NCBI GenBank assembly: GCA_932521025.1 | Contig: OW051471.1 | Location: 4,526,001 to 4,590,000, forward strand | Direction of reading: 5' to 3' | DNA from: Oscheius onirici | Lineage: Eukaryota > Nematoda > Chromadorea > Rhabditida > Rhabditidae | DNA: 64,000 bases | Shown here: piece after piece, positions 12,401 to 20,946 of the stretch | Position numbering within the stretch: position 1 is the first letter of the stretch | Layout: the number at the start of each line of letters is the position of its first letter | Program-made: the position numbers and the translations under genes | The notes under the pieces: generated by a model | What the model saw: the letters and a program-made list of their open reading frames with translations, nothing else | What the model was told of the DNA's origin: nothing | Database searches by the model: none

Positions 12401-13155
12401 CGCCAGTCTCTCGAACATCCTTCAACTTCTGGCTATGGCAGCTAGCCGAACTCAGACGTCAATCGCCATTTCCTTTCATTGCCCTCGAGCTCGAACTGTC
12501 TGGACCACCGGTTTTGAAGAACAGAATTCAAGAAACTCCCAAGGTGTCTCTACTCGACATTCCGAAGATTTCCCATCCGCCTGTGTCCTGTCGATTAGTG
12601 TCTTCTCCGGCCACCTTGGTCTTCATGAATGCCAACTCTCCGTCCAACGACCTTCCAATCGAAGGCAACACATTGTCACTTCTGACTCGAGTAATCACTG
12701 TCCACTACTCGAAACAATGCTTCCAGCCGTCAAAGGGATGTTCCTTCATTCGACACTACTGTCCACCTGTAAGTTCGCCTTATTCATACATTAATTTTAT
12801 AGATATGTCGTGTATGTGGCTTCAAATCCAGCTGCGCCTGTAGCTACATCTTCCATCTGTTCGGTGCACAGCACGTCTATGCTCTCAATAAAGTCAGTTT
12901 ATTATCTATCTCCAAAATTACTTTTTTCAGAACTTCATCAAGGTTACTCTCCCAGACATCCGCTTCTGGCTCCGTCACTTGGAATATTTTTCGAATCGAG
13001 AAGTCAACTATCGAATGAGACCCGTTCTCCAGCCTATAACATCCATCTCCCAGTTCATACCTCCGTCCCAATATCCACAATACACTCTACCAATCTATCA
13101 TGTCTTTCCGTCAATTCGCCCTGTAAATACTGAAAATGGATGTGTGATATCATAA
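9493..13155 (+). CDS. Multi-zinc-finger protein A, uncharacterised family
   Basis: About 17 exons were assembled by frame and splice sites (9493-9528, 9587-9716, 9755-9988, 10026-10207, 10245-10380, 10423-10613, 10651-10840, 10879-10968, 11010-11209, 11251-11644, 11680-11874, 11912-12088, 12127-12230, 12270-12359, 12394-12768, 12803-12892, 12931-13155), about 1,012 residues. After an N-terminal GPYCYTCMERW come six CxxC-type fingers: CDWCGDVLTTVSDIIFHI, CSVCDVLLEPKLVQQLHHAL, CETCNMKAVNG, a decayed CDLCPSATTVSHMHF, then CYVCGFQSKCCCDYALHV and CRVCGFKSSCACSYIFHL. A C-x2-C and H-x4-5-H spacing resembles U1/matrin-type C2H2 fingers. A phase-0 intron follows nearly every finger, and a helical module with (I/L)TMENVDRYL follows the better ones. 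The intron at 9989 has a GC donor. Function unknown; nucleic-acid or protein binding is inference. Confidence 0.75.
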
Positions 13156-13576
13156 TTGTCTTAGAAACACTGGTCTGTATATTTTTCTATCAATAACAAG
13201 GCACTCTTGCAACCTTAATAATGCCTTATAATCTGTCCAGGCAGGGTACAAGTTACTATTATGAGCGGACATAGCATTCGAACAAGTTTATGTTGGACAT
13301 GTGCACTTGACCACAACATGCTGACCGAGCTTTCGTTGAGAGATTTATCGCGGTCGGGATTCAAACAGTTGACCCGCACTGATTAAAGGTCTAACCGAGA
13401 TCTTCTATCTTTTTCTAAAGTTTTCGCTCAAGTCTAGAGTTTGACATGATTGGTATTGATTTAGTTCACGAAAATAGTCCCGGGTCAAAGGTTAGTTTGA
13501 CTGACTCACATCTGCCCGGATTTTTTCCGTTTTTTTTTATACAAGGAGGCCTCTTCTGCAAGTTAAAAGTTTACAG
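13156..13576. other. Intergenic between zinc-finger genes A and B
   Basis: About 420 bases with no open exon. It ends in tttacag directly before the next ATG, a likely leader-addition acceptor. No tRNA or repeat is evident. Confidence 0.35.
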
Positions 13577-14631
13577 ATGGGTACGTTATCAGAAGTCTCC
13601 AACCTTCCCGAAGATGCGACGTTCAGTTTCCAGAAAAAAGATCGATGTATTTGGTTAGTCAATTTCTATTACTGTCATACTTTTTCAGGGGACCATTTTG
13701 TCACGAATGTATGTCACAATGGAAAGATGAACTCGCAAACCATGAACTCTTCATTCATCACGTGGACTGTATGAAGCCCACAACCATTGGTAGGTCGAAT
13801 GAACTTTTCAAGGCTAGTCTTCTTTCAGAAAAACTAAAAGCGCTGAATGGAGAGAAGACTCCGTTTATGTTCAAAAAACTGCCAGAAGAAGTGAGAAAGC
13901 TCGCCTGTCAGAAACCGACCTGCGCCTCGAGACAGAGTCGAAATCAATCTGGACAACCGACAGAACAAAACGTTCAGCAGACAAGAACTCCCGCTCAAGA
14001 AAATATTGTTAAAAGAGGTTGGTCCTAAACGTTTGGGTATACTTCTATCTACAGTTCTCCCGGTAAAAACTCCGGAATATGTTTCCCAGTACCGTGAGAA
14101 TCCTTTTCCACTCCTCTTGGGAACTTCTTTTGAAAAGTCGAGACCTCTCAGTGGTACGATTTCATCGTTTCGGTCTGTTACACACAATTAAGAGCAAGAC
14201 TGGGAGAAACAGACTCAAGAGTCGATTAACATCTACAATAGAGTCTATGGTAGGCAACTGGAGGTTCAAAATCTTTTGAATCAAATCAATTGGAAGGTAA
14301 AGAAGTAGTGTTAGATAAACAAAAGAATAATCCAGGTATTGAACTGCGACGTTTGTGAGTTAATCGACATCAACCAGCCGTACGTGGAACACGTGCTCAC
14401 GAAGATCCATTTTCTCAATGTAAGATTCACATACAGTAGACCGAAGAGTTTCAGTTGAAACGACGTAATCGATGGGTGGCCCATTCCTGCTTTGACGCCT
14501 TCAACAAAGTTCTTCTGGAACAGATTGAGCTGCTGAACAATGGACAGTTGAATGGAACCAGGACTGTCCAACAATATCAACTGCAACCTCAATGGAACTG
14601 CCAGAATCGCGAAAAGATGTCGAATAAATAA
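13577..14631 (+). CDS. Multi-zinc-finger protein B, paralogue of A, possibly the 5' part of one gene with C
   Basis: Seven exons (13577-13653, 13689-13789, 13829-14017, 14055-14153, 14193-14296, 14336-14419, 14455-14631) encode 276 residues ending at TAA. The start FSFQKKDRCIWGPFCHECMS and the following EKLKALNGEKTPFMFKKL line up with the beginning of gene A (GPYCYTCMERW, EKLIESNGPLHPFTFEQI), so A and B are tandem duplicates. One finger follows, CDVCELIDINQPYVEHVLTK, then the usual phase-0 intron and helices. Gene A continues for five more fingers, whereas this frame stops at a TAA overlapping an AATAAA. A run of fingers in another frame picks up 30 bases later (feature C). Either two short genes or one gene broken by a stop or indel would explain this. 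Confidence 0.65.
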
Positions 14632-14679
14632 GTGTACTTTAGTTTTACAAACTTCTTTTTAGAAGAGAGTTACAATGTC

Positions 14680-16631
14680 ATGTTGAACTTCGTGGAAGAA
14701 GCGATAGCTTCGGCCAATTGGAGTAAACTGGACGAGGAAAACCCCGTGCTCCAGAATGGAAGTGGGTGTTATTGGTGTGGAAAACGTCTGCCAACAATGA
14801 CCGCTGTAGTCAAACATTTGCTCACTCCCCAGCACAGAGAAATAGTTAGTTCTTTGTTTGATATCTATCAACCCTTCATTCAGGCCTATGAATGGTTCAA
14901 TGTGACGAAGGAGGACATTCTGCCGTACTACAATGCGGTGAAGTCGTGTATAACAGACAGACCGAATCTTCTGACTGTTCCCTTCCAGACCGGACAGGAC
15001 CGACCGAGTTGTCCCATCGATAGTACGAATATAATGACAAGTAATATCAGTTACAGAAAACAAAATTTCCAACATGACACATGAAGCCAAACAGATTGTG
15101 AATATTCCTGAAATGATGACCAAACTCAACGAAGTGATGTCTCAAAAAGGCAGATATCAGTTGGCATGTGACTTGTGTGAGAAAACTTTTCCGTCTGTTG
15201 TTTCTGTTCTGCAACATTCTGTGAGCTTAAATCACACCCAAACAGTATGTTTTCCATATATAATGAATCTCTGCTTGAGATTCTGTCGCAGAACAGACAG
15301 AACAAGTTCTGTATGCTCACCGACTACTGTGTTCTGGTCACATTTCTGCTCGATGCTTTGAACATCAGACATGATACTGTTACTTTGGAAAACGTCGAGC
15401 AATACTTCAATCTGGTGAAAGGTTTGATAAATGAGATAAAATAAGAAACGATATTCAGAGCAATGTGGAAGAGTCGAGAAGAACTTGGTCGTGACTGTTC
15501 CCAACCAGGCTGTTTCTACATCTTGCAGACCAGCTGTTTCGTCCGACTGTCCCTTTTTGGTACCGAAAGGCAATCAGTTTGAGTTTTTGACTGGTAAGTT
15601 TGTATCGAAAGCGGCTTCAATCCTGTGTCCAGAGCATCAATGTCTTGAATTGACGAGTCCCCTTCGAAAGATTATTGCAAACAATGCTGAAGTCAAAGAA
15701 AAACTTCTGAATGGACAGAGTTTAAAGGTTATTGTTCCTGTTCTATGTAACTCTCTCCTTCTTTTCAGAATAGTCGCTGCTCCGTCTGTGAGAAGACGTT
15801 CAACTCGACCCAACAGGCTCTTTCTCATGTATTTTCTGCAAAGCACATTTGTGAAGTCTACCTACAAGGAGGTCGGTTCCGCTTCTTCCAGGACTATCTG
15901 CCAGCCGTGTGTCTTCTCAAATTGAAGGACGATCCGACGGAAGTCACAAAAGAAACAGCTGGAGGAATTGTTCAAAGTCTCATCGCAATACCAGTTGTGA
16001 AAACATACAGCAGCTCTATTGTAAATGTGCAGCCTTCGTTCCGTCAGCGTCAGTTGTCCAGTCATTGTTGAAACGTCTCTGCTTACAGAAAGGACAGTTT
16101 CAGTTCCTATTACCAACGGATGCAAGAGAGTGAATGCTGTGCAGTCCGTCATCTTCATGAATATCGCTTCTCAAAATGAGCCCTTTCTTTCCGGTTCATA
16201 ACATATCTCTTTCTTCAATGTTACCCTTTTAGAACAACAACTCGTGCGTCTCTATGAGATTGTCAAACACGAGTTGTTGGTTTTGCCGTTGCTGTGTTTT
16301 AAAACCTCGTCCACTGCATTGGAATTTGTATGTCCTTCTGTAAGTCTCCGTTCCTCTCGTGGCATAATTTCACCATCAGAGATGTATCTTGTGTGGCTTC
16401 AAAGCGTACTGTACCTGTCATTATATCAATCATCTGTTCTCCCAGTCAACTCATCACAACAGGCTTGTTGAAGTACGAACTTCCATTTTCAGTCAAAAAG
16501 AATCTTTTCAGTGTGAAATCAACGTGTCGTTGTCTGTTAATCAGATTGTCGAGCTTCGTCGACTCTTCCAAACCAGCTCCAGAGGGAGCAATAGACCGTG
16601 TTTGGGCACAGCTCGGTATCTATACGAGTAA
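14680..16631 (+). CDS. Multi-zinc-finger protein C, same family
   Basis: Eleven exons (14680-14844, 14884-15022, 15057-15244, 15292-15421, 15459-15593, 15633-15727, 15769-16048, 16089-16193, 16233-16339, 16380-16472, 16512-16631) give about 518 residues from the first in-frame ATG. The exon may begin at the acceptor at 14662 as EESYNVMLN, matching EEEYHRLMN in gene A. Fingers: CYWCGKRLPTMTAVVKHLL, CDLCEKTFPSVVSVLQHSV, CSVCEKTFNSTQQALSHVF and the cysteine-dense CILCGFKAYCTCHYINHLF, the last closely matching the final fingers of A. Each is followed by the helical module (for example DTVTLENVEQYFNLVKG), and a phase-0 intron splits most units right after the second His. The order of units matches A, so C looks like the 3' part of a duplicate of A. 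Function unknown. Confidence 0.65.
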
Positions 16632-17008
16632 CGTGGAGGCTCCTCCGAAACTCTTGGAACTTCAACCACAGAATTTTGTACAATGATCTCTCTCCGTATC
16701 AAAACAGTTCCCTTCAACTCATGCGCAATCATATCCACTTTTGACGTACAAATAAATGATTCAACTTTTGTGTGCGTTGAAATTGACGTCTGTGAAGAAA
16801 TAACACAAGCTTGCCGCCATTTTAGTTTGAATTCAAAGTTAGTGCGTGGGTCTCGCCACGATCAGCTTCCTCTCTGGCGAAATTTTGGAACAACGGTCCT
16901 AAAATTTGTTATCCTTCTCCGTTTGCTAAATTTTTTTGCCACAGTTTTCTAACCTTCTCCTCGAATTTTAGGACTATTTCAATCTTTTCAGGTAACTACT
17001 AAGCAACA
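16632..17008. other. Intergenic, promoter region of the L12 gene
   Basis: About 375 bases without an exon. A tcttttcag acceptor lies 17 bases before the L12 start, consistent with leader addition or a 5' UTR intron. The CTTCTC-type pyrimidine runs common upstream of ribosomal protein genes are present but not diagnostic. Confidence 0.35.
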
Positions 17009-17988
17009 ATGCCCCCGAAGTTCGACCCCACTGAGATCAAGATTGGTGAGTTTTTTTTTGTTGGTTTCTGTTTATACCCTTCTTCGAAACTCGGTGATGT
17101 TTCTATAGCATCAAAGAGTACCAACGAAGGAAAATTGAAATACCATGATTCCTTCGGTGCCAAAGGACTCACCGATGGTATCATCCTCTGGTCATGGGAC
17201 AATTCTCGTCAAAAGCTATCAGCTTATTTTTTCATTATTTTCCAATCTACACTAATTTTTCAGTCTACCTGCGTTGCGTTGGAGGTGAAATCGGAGCCAC
17301 CTCTGCCCTCGCCCCCAAAGTCGGACCTCTTGGATTGTCCCCCAAGAAGATCGGAGAAGACATTGCTAAGGCTACCCAGGACTGGAAGGGACTGAAGGTC
17401 ACCTGCAAATTGACCATCCAGAACCGTATTGCCAAGATCGACGTCGTTCCCTCCGCTGCCAGTCTTCTGATCAAGGTATTCGTACTTTCCCTCAATTTTA
17501 CGTCTTTGTTTTAGAACCTGAACGAGCCCCCACGCGACAGGAAGAAGGTCAAAAATAGTACGTACTTTTGGCAGAGGGTAGTGAGTCCCAGAGCTCTCAT
17601 CCCCCAGTTCTTAATTTCGTAAATTAAGCTGGTAACATTACTGCCTAGCAGTAAGTTTGCCGAAATTTTTGTCGTATTCATTGTATTCACTGGACCCTAA
17701 CTAGGCATATGGTAATGGCGTTTTAACTATTGCTTTCAGTCAAGCACAACGGAGACCTGAGCCTTGACACCATCATCAAGATTGCCCGCACCATGCGCCC
17801 GAGGTCGATGGCCAAGAAGCTCGAAGGAACCGTCAAGGAAATTCTCGGTTAGTCATTCACTCGCATGTTCGTTCATTTTAAAATTTTCAGGTACCGCTCA
17901 GTCGGTCGGATGCACCATCGATGGCCAGCACCCTCATGACCTCATTGACCAGATCTCCAACGGAGAGGTTGAGATTCCTTCCGAGTAA
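17009..17988 (+). CDS. rpl-12: Large-subunit ribosomal protein L12 (uL11)
   Basis: Exons 17009-17045, 17264-17475, 17515-17557, 17740-17847 and 17891-17988 encode 165 residues, the family's usual length. The start [11 protein letters not shown], the block [19 protein letters not shown] that binds the GTPase-centre rRNA, and the end [20 protein letters not shown] are all family hallmarks. The protein forms the base of the ribosomal stalk and recruits elongation factors. Introns 1 (218 bases) and 3 (182 bases) are four to five times longer than the local norm. C. elegans rpl-12 is known to make an unproductively spliced mRNA as feedback control, so the long introns may serve that here (inference). 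Confidence 0.98.
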
Positions 17989-18087
17989 TTGTTTTGTTGG
18001 CGATAAATTGTTATACCTAGCACATTGTTCATTTTTTCTTTTAAGCCCGGCAGTAGCCAAGCCTTTTTAGTCGGTTAGAGGTTGACT

Positions 18088-18303
18088 GCAGGAAACAGGG
18101 ATGATCCGCATCCGCGCTCATTTTGACATTAGCAAAACCAAAAAAGTGACTCCGCATTTCGAAAAGGTTATTATCCTCACCAAAATATCTTTTTGTGCGG
18201 ATTTCGCGGTTCAGAAACTTCCGCGCAATTTTTCGGCAAATCCGCACCTGTTTTTTGGGTTGCGGATGCATCATTTTAACATCCGCCCATCCCTAGCAGG
18301 AAA
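18088..18303. mobile_element. hAT-like MITE, 200 bases, with 8-base target duplication
   Basis: The direct repeat GCAGGAAA (18088-18095 and 18296-18303) flanks a 200-base insert (18096-18295). The insert begins CAGGGATG and ends CATCCCTA, so the ends are inverted repeats (CAGGGATG against TAGGGATG), both of the YAGGG form common in hAT elements. An 8-base target duplication is the hAT signature. Inside, GCGGAT or ATCCGC recurs near both ends, like the subterminal transposase sites of hAT elements. No transposase is encoded, so this is a non-autonomous element. It sits in the intergenic gap downstream of rpl-12 and COG8. Confidence 0.8.
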
Positions 18304-18461
18304 CAATAAGATGAAAGTTCGGATCCAACTGGCTGGAGTAAACTTTTTTGATTTAAGCGGGATAGCTTGCGAGTTAACGTCTAGCATTAAAAAGTTTATT
18401 ATACAACCATTACAGCCGAAAACACCAGTTGACCAAGAATGTACAGTTATGTCCTTAACTA

Positions 18462-20706
18462 TTACCATTCGGAGTCTTCACCCCACCCATCCTTCGCTGT
18501 GTAGTCGTCTTTGGTTGGTGACGACAGGGAAATCGCCGACCATTCCGGATCGGGCTTGTGCTCGATATCTGCCAAATCTGGGGATGCAATGACAATTGTT
18601 TCGTCATGCTGTTGAACTTCTTCAGCGTCTTTGTTTTCTACTAGAGCGTCCTTTCCAGTAGGATCCGATTCAGGCTTTTTGAGCACAGCATCTACATCAA
18701 TATGTGACAAAGATTTTTTCTTTAGGAGTGGTAAGAGAACTTCTTCGATATGTTCAGATCCATCTGATGCTGCAGACAAATCTTTAGAATCTAGTTCGGT
18801 GAAATTATACTAAAATGGAGCTAGAATACGTAATTGCGAAACTGACATATTGTTGGCGAGAAATCGAGGTGCCGAAGAGCCTAGCGACGATCTCGAACGG
18901 AAAGAGGAACTTGATGCATTGCGATAGGAATGGGGAGAGATGAAGACAAATTATGTGGACACCTCTCGAAAAAGAGGGCGAAGAGTAAAATGTCGAAAGC
19001 CAAGAAAGCACCGAGATCAGGGAATCCCTCATAATGTTCATTACGGACGGCAGCTGAAGAAAGTAGGTTAAATGAAAGAAAAAGTGGCTAACGAGCATCG
19101 GGCTGTGAGAGTAACGCATATTGTTGAGAGCAGTGAGAATATCGTTTGAATAGACGCAAATGTCATCCCACATGGAAATTTCTGGAGAAGGGACGGGCAC
19201 GGAACCTGAAAACAGCATACAATGACGGGGATAAGACTATCTACCGTTTGGTGAAGAACCAGCTTCGATGAAAGCGGAAACATCTCCGCTGAATATGGAG
19301 AGCACTTTTACTTCATTCACTAGTCTGAAGATAATGTTTTGAACGTAAACAATGAAGACAAACCTGGTGGTTGCTTTACGAACAGTCGATCTGAATCTAT
19401 CCAAGACGAGCGAATTCAGCGATTGAACAATGAGAGGCCGAAAGTCGAGACCCATTCTGCCAAACGTGGCAGCAATTGACATCATCTTCGACCAAACCGA
19501 AGCCATGTCGACACCGCTCCTGAAAATTGAAAACTTAGTGAAGAAAGGCCTTGATCTTACTTCATTTCAGCACGATGAATAAGGTCAAGTAGACGGGAAA
19601 TGTTACGAGAAGCCCATTGACCAAGAACTGCGGAAGGAGCACAAGTCTGCCATTGTTCCCAACGAGGGTCTAGCGAAGGCTGAAAAGGTTTTTGTTGTTT
19701 ATATTGATAGAAAAACTCACATCTCTTTTGACAGATTCGTTTTCTGGGAAAACGGAAAGGAATAAGACTAGAGTATCGTGCATGCAGGTTCGGTAAACAT
19801 CGATTGCAGCAATAGCAAAGTCCGCATGCGACTGAAAAAAGATTCTTGATAAAACTGATTAAAAAAAGTACCGAGATATCCATGAGCTGTTTTTCCAGAT
19901 AAACATCCTTGTGCTGAAGAATAGAGACTCGTAGCTGTGTCGGAGTAAGGTAAGGCATTTTCCGGACGTTGTTGACGACTTGAAGAGAGGTGGCGAGATC
20001 CATGGGTCCGGAGAACTTGTTAAACAGTTCCTCGAGTAAAAGAGAACGAGCATCGACTAGCTTGTCGGCAATTGTCTGAAGACTAGGATTTTTTTAGTAA
20101 TTCAAGAAAACCTACTTTGATGAGAGGGTTTTTGATCATCGAATGTTGCTGCATTAGCATTCCGTAATTGGTCAAAGAGTAGGCGGCCTCGTAATATCCG
20201 GATCGTATACACATGTCCATCCTCTGAAAGACAACTTAAATTGTGAAGAGATAGGAAAAGAGTTACCGATGGAAGAGCAAGCATTTCCCAAAGAGGACTA
20301 TTGGCATCACCCGCAAATTTGACCATTTCTTGTTCGACGGAAAGTGCTTTCGAGTTTACTTGAAAGGCTTTCAAATCGGCCTGGAGCTCCGAGATGTTAT
20401 CAGTCACCTCTCGTAACTTTTCATTCATTTCCGTGAACTGAAAAGGTTCTCTTTAAAAAAAGTAAGCAGTGACTGTCTTACTATTTCTGTACAATCCTGT
20501 GTAGTTCTTCCGGCTGCAGCGTATGTTCGATAGTTCTTGAAGGCCAGGTCGCTGACATTTTCCTGGATTTGCTTCAACTGTTTGGTGATTTCCGCTCGTT
20601 CTGCTCCTGAAACCAAAGTTACGCAGAAAGGGGAAAACTTACTAAGTTGATGCGCTGACAGCGACTTTATCTCGTTTTCTATCTCTACTTGTGAGGCTAG
20701 CTCCAT
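18462..20706 (-). CDS. cogc-8: Conserved oligomeric Golgi complex subunit 8 (COG8)
   Basis: Twelve exons (20706-20643, 20606-20482, 20437-20267, 20223-20116, 20075-19872, 19831-19721, 19679-19561, 19519-19364, 19324-19245, 19205-19093, 19053-18847, 18809-18462) give 601 residues; human COG8 is 612. Family blocks: LAFKNYRTYAAAGRTTQDC near the start, then RMDMCIRSGYYEAAYSL (human LMDTCVRNSYYEEALEL), NNVRKMPYLTPTQLRVSILQ, FGRMGLDFRPLIVQ, and near the end LSPFLSQCIKFLFPFEIVAR. The tail is acidic and ends GWGEDSEW. COG8 belongs to lobe B of the complex that tethers vesicles for retrograde traffic within the Golgi. A ttttcag acceptor sits three bases before the ATG. It is head to head with COG2, another subunit of the same complex. 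Confidence 0.93.
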
Positions 20707-20946
20707 GGCCTGAAATTATTTTTGCTTATGTTGTCGTCAAAAGAGGGAAAATGAGGGAAAGAGTTGAGGAGAAGAAATTTTGCGGATGTACGCAAATCCT
20801 CGTCTGCCAACACCACGTAGCTCCGAAAATTGCGTACGCCAACCTGCCAGTTTCTTTCCTTGTTTTGTTTTGCTCAATTTGCATTTCTTTGCTAGAATTT
20901 TTTCTAACTTGTTGCTTTAGAAGGTCCATAAGGTTGGCAAGGAAAG
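20707..20946. promoter_or_regulatory. Shared 240-base divergent promoter of COG8 and COG2
   Basis: This is the whole space between the two divergent start codons. It contains U-rich acceptors for both genes, so the real promoters must be smaller still. No other exon was found here. Confidence 0.5.
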
